Assembly (NCBI GenBank): GCA_907165065.1
Contig: OU015529.1
Span: 3,589,054-3,653,053, forward strand
DNA length: 64,000 nt
Origin: Caprimulgus europaeus
Lineage: Eukaryota; Chordata; Aves; Caprimulgiformes; Caprimulgidae
Direction: 5' to 3'
Of the stretch, positions 41,701 to 50,500 are shown one piece after another. The position numbers were made by a program, and so were the translations under genes. Position 1 is the first letter of the stretch, and each line of letters starts with the position of its first letter. The notes below the pieces were generated by a model. That model did not search any database and had not been told where the DNA came from. It saw nothing but the letters and a program-made list of their open reading frames with translations.

Positions 41701-43887
41701 GATGTTTTTTGTGAAAATATCTGGGAAATAGAGAATTGACTTGTTGAAATATATTTATGTATACATAATATACAGCTTTTTTTCACCTCAACCAAATGAG
41801 GTACTGTAACTGTAAACATAAACAAGAAAGATTAATTTATTCCCACTTCAAGACATGCTTTCCTTCACATCACTATGCTCCATCTAAATACCAGAATGAC
41901 CCCTCCATACTGTATTACTTCTAAGTGCCCAGCCACACCTTGCATTTTAAAATCCTGTAATTCTTTAAGAATACACATTTTCACACAGACCCTTCAAAGC
42001 CAAGTTCAGATACTTACCATACAAGCTTGCCCTCATTTGTTGCAGACAGTTTCCTTTCAAACATACAGATGGACATTTTAACTCAATTCAGTCCCTAGCT
42101 TTCCTGCAGAATTTTGGGAAGAGGTTTAGGGTCTCCAGTTGAAAGTATCTGAATACATGTTTAATTCCTTGTCTTAATATAATAGGCAAACACTGAACTG
42201 TGCACCTTGAACACTGAATTAAGTAATGGATAACTCTTTGCATTTTTTTTTTAGATTGCTCGTGATGTAGATGGCTCAGGTAACTACTTAATGTTAACAC
42301 ACAAACAAGTGGCCCAGCTTCATCCTTTCTCATCATATTCTAACACCAGAAAGATTCCTGAGTGGGTTTTATTCCATGAATTCAGTATATCAGAAGACAA
42401 TTCCATCAGAGTCGTCTCTGAGATATCACCTCATCTGTAAGTTAACAACAATGAAACTATTTCTTCCCTCACACCTCTACCACAAGTGTAACTTCAGTCA
42501 CAGACAGGGCAAAGATGTGGAGAGCAACGCCTGGAGAAGTCAATTCCAGTCATCTCCTCCTTTTCCTTTATCTTCTGGTTCTGTTGAGAAATCATTTCAA
42601 GAAAACTGATTCACTCTAGGTTCAGATGTGGGTTTACAAAAAATAAAACAAAACAAAAACCCAACAGCAACAAAAGCCCAAACAAAAAAACCCCAGTAAA
42701 ACAGACATAAAAAGACAATTTTGGTCAAGTAAGAGGAGCTGGTACCACTGAAAGGGTGAAGGAATTGTTGTTTTTCACACTTTTTATATATGTGTGAAAT
42801 TATTTTTTGAATTAATTTTATTTCTTTGTTTTCAGTATTGTTCTGTCACTCTGTGTAGCTTTGCTTGATGTCTTCATTTTCACTCAGAACACTCACTGCA
42901 TTAGAGCTCAGAACTATTAAAAAATGAAAGAACTGTGATCTCACACCCTTACTATTTTTTAATGTAAAACAAAATAGCATTTAAGTCAGCCTTTTCTATT
43001 TCCTAATGTGTGCTGATCTGTTCAGGTGCTGAAGTTAAGTCTCAATGCCTGCCACTGCAACTGTAATCAGTTCATCCCCTGAAAAAACACCTTACAAGTA
43101 GCAAAGGTTTCTTGAAAGGTAAAATACACAGAAAAAAAAAAAATAAGGAAGAGTTAACACATCAGTGTACTCATAGATTAATGTAGCTGGAAATGCCTTT
43201 GTTCCTTGAAAATCCATTTTCCAGCAAATCTTTTTCTTGACATGTTTTATGTACCCAGACAGCCAAATCATCTCATATCAACTGTTTATGAATTCAAGAA
43301 AAACTACAGTTTTCCTCCTGCAAAACTCTACACCAAGAATATACACTTCACTGACCTAACTTTTCTATTTTCTATGCTTATAAGAAAGCCTTCATACTTT
43401 AATTGAACCAAATATATGTTCAAATCTAGAAAAAATACTATTTAATGCAGTCTGCAGCACTGAGAACTGAACGACAATCACCTGAAGTGTATATTAAATG
43501 CAAGTCTACTGAAAGCACAAACTACTACTACATCTTGCAGAGAGCTTTGGTTTTGAGTTGAAATACCAACTTTCTAGCTGTAGGCATCAGCATGTTGCAG
43601 GTGTCTTTTGTACAAGCCTGGAAATAGCAATTGAGACACTTCAAAATTCAGTTAAAAAAAAAATAAATAATGTTTTTTCTTCTTTTCTCACCAGATTCGT
43701 GGAGCTGGTACCTCAGTATTATTTTAGCAATCTTCCTCCTAGTGAAAGTAAGGATATTCTGCAGGAAGTGATCAATCATTTGTCACCTGTTTCAAGCATG
43801 AAGGAGGAACTGAAAACTAACAGTGACAGCAAAGAAAATGAAAAATTTCCCCAAACTTCCACTGAACAAAGATGTGTTATTCAGTGA
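14370..43887 (+). CDS. DHX32: DHX32, DEAH-box helicase-like protein (11 coding exons)
   Basis: Exons: 14370-14639, 17302-17495, 19718-20090, 23283-23528, 25702-25801, 25939-26097, 36795-36986, 39878-40027, 41143-41333, 42255-42436, 43695-43887. All introns are GT-AG. They sum to 2,250 nt (749 aa plus stop), against 743 aa in human. The layout follows the DEAH/RHA helicase plan: two RecA-like lobes (about residues 65-440), then winged-helix/ratchet and OB-fold regions. The motifs are degenerate. Motif I is GDTKTGKS (81-88), the DEAH box is DDVH (181-184), and motif III is TAP (213-215). Motif VI, normally QRxGRxGR, reads MHKQILGM (384-391) and lacks all arginines. DHX32 is reported in the literature as nuclear and mitochondrial and linked to lymphocyte differentiation. 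Divergence from a standard helicase suggests weak or no unwinding (inference). The gene is convergent with BCCIP. Confidence 0.95.
14640..17301 (+). other. DHX32: DHX32 intron 1
   Basis: About 2.7 kb of AT-rich DNA with GT-AG ends. I see no repeat family, exon or RNA gene in it. A short direct duplication (CACTGAACTAGAGA) lies near 16,306-16,330. Confidence 0.7.
17302..17495 (+). CDS. DHX32: DHX32 coding exon 2 (residues 91-155)
   Basis: Begins [16 protein letters not shown] and contains the motif Ia region [16 protein letters not shown], in place of the usual TQPRR-type motif. It ends within an arginine codon (AG/A). Confidence 0.93.
17540..18420 (-). mobile_element. Avian ERV-type LTR, probably solo, in DHX32 intron 2
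   Basis: The block is more GC-rich than the intron. Its text matches my memory of a common avian endogenous-retrovirus LTR family. A minus-strand AATAAA lies at 17,673-17,678. The 5' end (minus strand) is plausibly TGTCAGTGGAATGG, ending at 18,420 on the plus strand. The other limit is uncertain (about 17,533-17,661), and no clean target duplication was found for the limits tried. No internal viral genes are seen. Confidence 0.6.
19718..20090 (+). CDS. DHX32: DHX32 coding exon 3 (residues 155-279)
   Basis: Largest coding exon. It carries [13 protein letters not shown], the altered DEAH box in [13 protein letters not shown], motif III as LTAPH, and motif IV in IVIFLACEQ. It ends in phase 0 at a CAA/GTAAGT donor. 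Confidence 0.95.
20700..21149 (+). mobile_element. CR1 LINE, long 3' fragment in DHX32 intron 3
   Basis: Forward copy containing the ORF2 C-terminal frame ([29 protein letters not shown]) and 3' UTR, ending near GATCTTAAG and an A run. It pairs by inverted similarity with 11,193-11,750. Confidence 0.93.
21190..21262 (-). mobile_element. CR1 LINE, terminal scrap
   Basis: Reverse CR1 end: AATCATAGAATCC, then GGTTGGAAAAGATCTTTAAG, followed by a diverged tail. It lies 40 bp after the forward CR1. Confidence 0.8.
22172..22236. repeat. A-rich imperfect tandem repeat (AGACTAAAAAAA unit)
   Basis: Four to five copies of AGACT separated by A runs of 7 to 10, in DHX32 intron 3. Confidence 0.85.
23283..23528 (+). 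CDS. DHX32: DHX32 coding exon 4 (residues 280-361)
   Basis: Second RecA-like lobe. It has LNPDLGEL, then the motif V region [10 protein letters not shown] (336-345; canonical DEAH proteins have TNIAETSLT) and [10 protein letters not shown]. Phase 0 at both ends. Confidence 0.94.
25702..25801 (+). CDS. DHX32: DHX32 coding exon 5 (residues 362-395)
   Basis: Encodes [10 protein letters not shown] and the degenerate motif VI segment, in which the arginine fingers are missing. It ends after the first base of a glycine codon. Confidence 0.93.
25869..25915. repeat. A-rich run with G interruptions
   Basis: Long A run becoming (AAAAAG)n-like, inside the 137 bp intron 5 of DHX32. It ends 23 bp before exon 6. 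Confidence 0.9.
25939..26097 (+). CDS. DHX32: DHX32 coding exon 6 (residues 395-448)
   Basis: Encodes [11 protein letters not shown] and the helix [18 protein letters not shown] leading into the winged-helix region. Acceptor CTTCCAG; it ends after one base of an alanine codon. Confidence 0.93.
28795..28862 (-). mobile_element. CR1 LINE, terminal scrap
   Basis: Reverse CR1 end: CACAGAATCACAGAATTGCC, then a diverged GACCTTTAAGATCATCAAG block and no more. Confidence 0.8.
30635..31048 (+). mobile_element. CR1 LINE, 3' fragment in DHX32 intron 6
   Basis: Forward CR1 with GTTCAGCCTGGAGAAGAGG, the ORF2 C-terminal frame ([15 protein letters not shown]), a TGGGTCCCTTCCAACTC block and a GATGATTCTATC end. 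Confidence 0.92.
32741..32775. repeat. (TTTA)n microsatellite
   Basis: About nine TTTA units, in DHX32 intron 6. Confidence 0.9.
34162..34680 (-). mobile_element. CR1 LINE, 3' fragment in DHX32 intron 6
   Basis: Reverse CR1 starting TCATAGAACCCTAGAATGG and reaching into the ORF2 frame ([17 protein letters not shown]). It forms an inverted pair with 34,915-35,120. Confidence 0.92.
34915..35120 (+). mobile_element. CR1 LINE, 3' fragment in DHX32 intron 6
   Basis: Forward CR1 tail from the TTCACTGTGAGGGTGGTGAG block to GATTCTATGAT. Its 3' part is nearly the exact complement of the start of the copy at 34,162. Confidence 0.92.
36795..36986 (+). CDS. DHX32: DHX32 coding exon 7 (residues 448-512)
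   Basis: The most human-like exon: [20 protein letters not shown], then [20 protein letters not shown] and [11 protein letters not shown]. It is the winged-helix/ratchet (HA2-type) segment. Acceptor TTTCATTAG; donor ACAG/GTACTG. Confidence 0.95.
37647..37914 (+). mobile_element. CR1 LINE, 3' fragment in DHX32 intron 7
   Basis: Forward CR1 of the same subfamily as 34,915-35,120 but longer at its 5' end (GAACAAGGGGAAATGGC), ending CTGTGATTCTATGAC. Confidence 0.93.
38303..38735 (-). mobile_element. CR1 LINE, 3' fragment in DHX32 intron 7
   Basis: Reverse CR1 starting AATCACAGACTGGTGGGG and reaching the ORF2 frame ([20 protein letters not shown]). Same subfamily as 7,821-8,200. Confidence 0.93.
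39027..39571 (+). mobile_element. CR1 LINE, 3' fragment with open ORF2 end
   Basis: Forward CR1 in which the ORF2 C-terminal frame is uninterrupted for about 140 codons ([38 protein letters not shown]). It ends in repeated GTGATTCT units. An unbroken frame suggests it is younger than its neighbours (inference). It ends about 300 bp before DHX32 exon 8. Confidence 0.94.
39878..40027 (+). CDS. DHX32: DHX32 coding exon 8 (residues 512-562)
   Basis: Encodes [20 protein letters not shown] and [13 protein letters not shown], part of the ratchet domain. Donor T/GTAAGT gives phase 1 and joins AC of exon 9 to make tyrosine. Confidence 0.9.
41143..41333 (+). CDS. DHX32: DHX32 coding exon 9 (residues 562-625)
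   Basis: Encodes [20 protein letters not shown] and [19 protein letters not shown]. Strong acceptor TTTTTCCTCCCCAG; phase 0 donor CAC/GTAAGG. Confidence 0.94.
41421..41501. repeat. 29 bp tandem repeat, about 2.8 copies
   Basis: The unit CTTGATCATCAGAGAGGGCA plus AAATAAAAT is repeated twice exactly and then in part, with changes in the last copy. It starts 88 bp after the DHX32 exon 9 donor. Confidence 0.92.
42255..42436 (+). CDS. DHX32: DHX32 coding exon 10 (residues 626-686)
   Basis: OB-fold region: [20 protein letters not shown], then [20 protein letters not shown] and SEISPHL. Phase 2 donor CT/GTAAGT. Confidence 0.94.
43695..43887 (+). CDS. DHX32: DHX32 coding exon 11 and stop (residues 686-749)
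   Basis: Encodes [20 protein letters not shown] and a polar tail ending TEQRCVIQ, close to the human TEQRCTLQ. The stop is TGA at 43,885-43,887. Confidence 0.95.
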
Positions 43888-43921
43888 TTTTAGACTGAAC
43901 TGTCATATATTGACAAATATA

Positions 43922-43927
43922 AATAAA
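43922..43927 (+). terminator. DHX32: Candidate DHX32 poly(A) signal
   Basis: AATAAA 35 bp after the stop codon. It is the only canonical hexamer seen on the plus strand before the BCCIP 3' end; transcripts may still run further. Confidence 0.5.
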
Positions 43928-44135
43928 ACCAGTATATGCAATGCACATCCCCATCTTAACCCACATAATTATTGCAAACTTTTGACATAAATGTATTTAA
44001 CAGAAGAAACACAGCAAAAAGCACTTTTCTTAAGAAAAGGAGTTGCATGCACGGTTTTGTAACAAAAATGTATGATTTAGGTTTGGTTAAAAAACATACT
44101 GAGCAGATGTTCAAATTTCCTTGTAGCACTGGGTT

Positions 44136-44141
44136 TTTATT
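44136..44141 (-). terminator. BCCIP: Candidate BCCIP poly(A) signal
   Basis: TTTATT on the plus strand (AATAAA on the minus strand), 200 bp after the BCCIP stop codon and 208 bp from the DHX32 signal. Confidence 0.5.
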
Positions 44142-44340
44142 GACTGTTTAACGATTATACCAAAATATAATAAGATACAGTATTTAAAAATATCAATTTG
44201 ATGGATATTTTTACTTGTACCACCTATTTGTCTTCTAAGTGCACAGAGCAAGCAGCACAAAACCACTAACTCCATAGCAGTCTGCTGAAAATATTGTTAA
44301 ATCAGAGTTTTGCATGGCTGAAGGGTGTTTGTAGGGAAGT

Positions 44341-44511
44341 TCAGAGGGAGAGATAGTCTTTGAGTTTCTCCATAATTACATTAATTCCATCAGCTGGAAC
44401 TACCATAACAGTCCGCAAAGGTTTCATCGGTACATCATCAAAGGACCATCTGCCACCCAAACAGGTGTCACTTTCCTCTTGCACAGAGTAGCTGAACTTC
44501 AGGAGGGCTTT
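44341..44511 (-). CDS. BCCIP: BCCIP coding exon 7 and stop
   Basis: Encodes KALLKFSYSVQEESDTCLGG, WSFDDVPMKPLRTVMVVPAD and IMEKLKDYLSL, then TGA. It corresponds to the human beta C-terminus. Acceptor TCATTTAG. Confidence 0.94.
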   Translation of the reverse strand, partial: KALLKFSYSVQEESDTCLGGRWSFDDVPMKPLRTVMVVPADGINVIMEKLKDYLSL

Positions 44512-47500
44512 CTAAATGACAGAAATAAATGCATTAGGATTAAAACTTTTAATTAATATAAAGATAATACCTCACCTAAACAAAGTGAAAATTACGTCCT
44601 TATTATGCACACGCTTATTTTCTTCCATCTCAAAAGGCCCACCAAAAAAATCTACAAGAGAATCCACTATTAAATACTTTATAATTTCTATAATTCATGT
44701 AAAATTCTAAGATTATTACTATCATTCTAGTATGGTATCAGAAAAAAGGGTGAGGGTGGGGGAAATCAATGCCCCTGACTGTCTCTCATTTTAAATGGTT
44801 TTAAGCCAGCACCTCATTCCACATTATCACATTAAGAAATGCCAACCCTTAGAAGCTACTGTGCCAACTAGGAGGGATCTCTGACCAATAACAGGAATAT
44901 CAGGCTCCTAACAGACCTTCAGCCCTGGAACAAGAGTAACCATTAGCTGTGTAATTTTAAGAATTAGCAGATCAGCAAAATCCCAGATAAAAGGAACAGC
45001 GAGAAAGCACAGGTAGAATGGAGCCTGCCTTGAAGATGACAGCTTGGTGTGTGCAACATGTGCAAGGCCTGGAGCAAAGAACAGGTTCTGCTCTAAAACT
45101 GCTCAGAGTCCTAACAATTAACATTTCAGTAAGAATATGTGGTACAGTAATCCCCTCTTTCACACTGCCAATAGAAATTATGTATGAAGGGGATGGGCAC
45201 TAATAAGAATCCTGAGCAGAATTTCAAAAAGCTCTTGGAAAGTCTCTAGATTGCTGGAGTCACTGAGAGACATTTTTATAAAGGTTGCTTCTTCAAATAG
45301 GTAGGTGTCCATAATGTGTTTTATTTCTTTTCATGATACACACTGCATACAGATAGTTCAGTGCCTTTTTATTAGCTTTCCTGGACAAAATGCCTGATGG
45401 ATAAGAAAAACTTACCTAACAAATGTTTCTAGTCCTCACCCAAGTCAGATAAAGGAGTATGAATTGAATTCCTAAGTAGAAAAAACTTATCTAACTTCTT
45501 CCCTTTGCAGGGAAAGTTAAGATCCAGTCTCCTGTTGGGTTTGCTATTTACTAACAGTATTTCAAGCTTATAAATTTAATTTTGGAAGAACCATCAAATT
45601 AATTGAGTGGTTTTGCTCAAGAAGAAACAATCTGAGCCATGGAAGCCCTAAACTTTTAATCAATTCCAAGTTTGGTTATAATAGAACTTTTCTTCTGCTC
45701 CCTCAATAACATTTTAAGGAATAAAATAAAGCACAGGGAACTGACAAGTGCAAAAAGGCATCTCTCTGTTTTATTTGGCTTTAAGTGTCTGCCTCACTGC
45801 ATTTAATACTATTTTATGTCAATCTAATTAACATTATGTGTGATCAGGAAGGATATACACTCCAATGCTAATTTAACACACATACATTAAGTATGGAGAC
45901 CCACTTAATCTAATATCCTCCATAATGTTTCAAATGAATTTGTTCAAAACACTAGAAAGACTGTTAAAAAGAAAAACCATGTTCAGTTTGAGTCAACCCA
46001 GTTGAGTTGAAAATTATTGCAATTTAGATAAAAGCACACAATTAGTCTTTAAAATAGCACTCAAAATAACAAAACAGAGATAAATACAAAATAGGCCTCC
46101 TAGAACATAACCCCCATGGACACAAGGGCATCACAGGCTTCTCTCCTTCAGCTTTTCAATAATATGTTCACATAAGAGTTCAAATTCAGTTGGTAAAGCT
46201 GCTGTGACAGGAACACAAAAAGAAAATCCCAAACTTGTTACTGCATAGAGGCTACAACACTATTCCCTACAGCTAACAAAGAATTCACCCACTTACATTT
46301 TTCTTCTTCCCAAGAAATAAAATTACAGCCATATCATAGCCTCCAACAGAGAATGTAATGAATGATTACACACAGGAACCTTTGCCATTAACCATATGAT
46401 GCATGTGCAAGTACTTTATCCTGTAGGCACTGCCAGAAATGAAAAATAATGGGCTCTTGACAAAGCAATAAGAGTGTAGAATAATATTTTTAAAGCTTTG
46501 GAAAAAAAAAATAAAGAACAATGAAAAATACTTTGCATTTCAAAGTATATTTTTAATTTAATTTCCTGCATCTTTCCCTCTCCTGATTCGGCTTGGGATC
46601 AGCAGAATTGTGTAGGTGGGTGACCTTAGGAAATATGAAGTAATATTTTTATCTCAGTATTTTAGCACTTTTTATTAATATACTTGTCCCAAGTAGAACA
46701 GAGACAGAATAGAGAAGTGATAGCTACTCATTTGGATCTTCAGAAGTTTTATTATTCTGAGCAGTTTTTGGAAGTAACACATATCCAAAAGGAAACAGAT
46801 AAATCAGCTTTCCACATAACACAACAATGACACCAATGCAGAGCTTTGCATCTGTTAAGATCCCAGAGAAATGCATTTAACTGCATTACCAAAGCTAAAT
46901 AAAGCCTCAGCAGCTGTTTTTTTCTGACACAGGACTAACTATGTAGGGGCAAAGACAAGAGATTTGTGTATTTAAGTAATAACATACCTTAAGTATCAAG
47001 ATGTTGACCAAGATTCTTAAGAACAGAGATTCCTCTGCATTTTTTTCTGAATCTTTATTATTCTAAGTGCTTGAAGCTGTGACACATGATTGTTAGAGCA
47101 TCTTTGCAAGCTACTACCTCTTGTTTGAGCTGCCACTCTTGAAGGCCACTTGTGATGTAAATCATATTAGTTTGAATCTCACTGACAAATATTCCAGCTA
47201 ACCTGCAATTCACACCCCCACAGTCAATCTTCTCTGCTCAGCTGACACACCAATTTAACAGGTTTTTTGCATTTTTATTATTCAGATTAAGGAAGACAAC
47301 TGCACTGTTCCCCAAACAAAAGGAATTTCAAACTTCTGTCAACTCAGAATGCCTGGGACATGCTAGATGGGGTGCCTGGAGATATGGCTTAGTAGTGGAC
47401 AGGTGTGGTTGGACTCAATGATCTCAGAGGTCTTTTCCAACCAGGAGAATCTATGATTCTACACTGCCACATTCAATACCCAGATTTATTACCATCATGT

Positions 47501-50500
47501 TCATTATAAAAATGTGGACATTTTATTCACAGTATTTCAACAAGTCTGAGAATTATTACATTCAACTCCATCTCTTCAGTGTTGCTATATGAGTAAAGAG
47601 ATGAGATTTATTAATTCTTTAAGGCCAAGACACTGGCCTCAAGACAAAGTAACACCTGATCTTTCCTCTAAAATCTCTGTTTATTTCAGTTATTCCTTGA
47701 ATGTTTCCATTATCCTCATAGCACTGGAGACTTTATAAGGTAGTAATGCTGTGACAGGCAGGCTACACCATACCATTTTATAGTCAGGTTAATTGTGACC
47801 TGATACAAATAACTTATTAGTAAATTCATACCAATACAGAGGATTAATTCAATAATTTGGATTTATGGATGGCACACCTCTCCATGATGCTCTAAATATG
47901 AAAGGTGTTGTGTTCAATACACAAAAATAGTTTGCTTGCTCATCTCTTAACACTACTCTAAAAAAGCTGGATTTCATTTAAATATGACCACATCTTTTTA
48001 AAACCCTCCCTTGAATTTAAGGTGAAACATCTTTTTTGCTGATATGTAAAAAAAAAATAAACATTGTATATTAAAAGAATGATGTATGTCACCTCATAAA
48101 AGAATTCTTCCTCTGCATTTGCAAACATTAATTCCTCCTTTTGCTGATTTCTCCCTTCCCTCCTCTTTGACTTGCTCTTTGTGGCTTCTGTAAAGGTCTT
48201 GCTGATAAGAAGATAGTAGTGGCACTTTCCACAAGGTTTGTTTGTTCTCTGTGCCTCAGCCAACTCTTTCCTAAAGATAAATAAGTGTTTACACACAAGA
48301 TTTGAAAATACAAGTTTACTCACACAATTTAAACCCTCAACAAGTGTATAAGCAAAGTTTATAATGTATTAGTATAGAACAGATATTCATATTGCAGTCT
48401 ACTCTTTTATGAGTGCTGCAGAACATAAATTTTGCACACACATTCCTAGTCCTTAAAAATATTGTGTGCACTTTAAAACAAGAAAATTATGGATATCTTT
48501 CCACACCTTACAATATAACCCTTTTTTCCCCAGAATCTTGTTCATGGTAGAGAGTTTGTGAAATGATTCTAAGTGCAACTCTCCTGAAACTTCATCACAC
48601 TATCACTTGCACGAGGAACTATAACTGAAGAGCCAGAAGATGCTCTTGTCCACCCTTGTGTTAAATATGTTGTCACTGCAACACTCCAAGACCTTTAAGA
48701 CAAAGAGGATGAAACCTGAATTTTAGTTGTGACAAGTGCTGTACTAGTGATAAACCTCAAAGCCAGGCCTCAAGCTCTTCATTTCATTTGCTAAGAACCT
48801 TCCTGACCAAGGTTTTTAAAACCACATTTTCTTTCATCTCAAAGTAGTAATTCCTTAAAGGTCTATTTTGTTGTTTAAATGAGCCATGACAACAACTTAA
48901 TCTGACTTCTAATCTCACCTGGCACTAGAGAAAAGAAGAAAAAAAAGCCAAAACCCATTTTTGTTTAAAAAAAAAATCTTCATTTAATTACTGGAGCTCC
49001 TTATCTAACACAATTTTCTGGTTCTCAACATGGCACTAAAACAATATAACGCTGTATCTCAGTGGATTTCTTTATTTACTGTCACCCAGCCTATCACATA
49101 AACCTATGAACTGATAGAGATCAACCAGCACCTAACCTGCTTCACTCATTTACTTGAAACTCATCAAAACTCTGCAAACTGTTTTCATGGGCTAGAACTC
49201 ATCCACCTTTTAAGCTTGTCCTTCAGCCCAAATCTTCCATTCCAGAGCTAGACAGTTAACACATGAGCAGAAACATCCATGTTGCTCATTACCAGCATGC
49301 TACAAAAAGTTCTCATTTTAAAACTTTCCTAGATCAATATGAAAATAATCTGCAATACAAAGATGAACTACAATATACACACAGCTATTTCAGCAGTAGA
49401 ACAGCATATACTCTTATAAATTATTTCCTCTCTAAGTATAAAGGGTTTGATAAGCTTAAAGATATTAAAAAAAAACAAACCAAAACTAAAGACCTTATAT
49501 GAGATGAAAGTATTTTTTCTGTTCACATCTTACCCATATCTATAGTTATCATCTGTCTTAACATAGTTCCATACACATAAGATGTATGAAAAAATATGGA
49601 GAAAAAGTACTATTCAACATCACCTCAAAAAAACCCCAAATAAACTTACTGAAGTTGCTGGTGCATGGGCAGAGCAATCTGTGGTGGTACATTAATGAAT
49701 CTTTCACTTAGTAGAAGACCCACAGGCTTAGTACTGTCATTTAGGAGCTTATCCAGTTGTTCAACTACATGCTGCTCACAGCTCTTCTCACACTGACTTA
49801 GGATCAGCTCTTTGATTTGTTCTGCACACTGTGTACCCTAGAATCAAAAGGTATCTTTTCTTTACATTATAGAACAATTATTTACACAAGAAAACCTTGA
49901 ATGTGAACTTTAGGGGAATATTTTACAGGCATATGGGCAATTTCCTTAAGCAGTCTCTAAAGCACTGTATAATTTCTCTGAAACTATTTATCAACCCTGA
50001 AGCTGAGAGTGAACAAAGGTTCTTAACTGACAGGAATACAGGTAGTAACAGCAACACCAGGAGACTCAACAGCAACACTCAATAAACTGAAAGATGAAAG
50101 TGAAGAAATACAAGAGGCTGACAGCTCAATTAGCCTGGAACTACTTACCAGACCTAGTTCTAACTCTCTGTTCCACTCTTTACATTTGACCTTCAGCAAG
50201 TTACACAGGACTAGGTCCAGAGGAAAGCTAAGTGATGTGCAACTTTTAAGACCCTAATCCTCCATGGTGGAATTAAAATCCCTGATCCAGCTGTCTAGGC
50301 TTTTTATACAAGGCAGAAAAGCAGGATGCAGTCTCACTTATTACTGTCAGAACATTAATGAGGAATACCAACCTTCCTTTCCATTAAGTTTAAGCAGCTT
50401 ATAAAACCAAAGACTTCGTCATCATCTTCATCATCATCACTACTGTCTCCTTGGACTTCTGCTTGCTATTTAAAGAGAGGAAAGCAATAACTCATACTGA

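Larger units (their letters stand above)
44512..48092 (-). other. BCCIP: BCCIP intron 6
   Basis: About 3.6 kb. It contains a CR1 tail at 47,358-47,461 and an exon-like segment at 46,131-46,201 (both listed). Otherwise nothing recognised. Confidence 0.75.
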
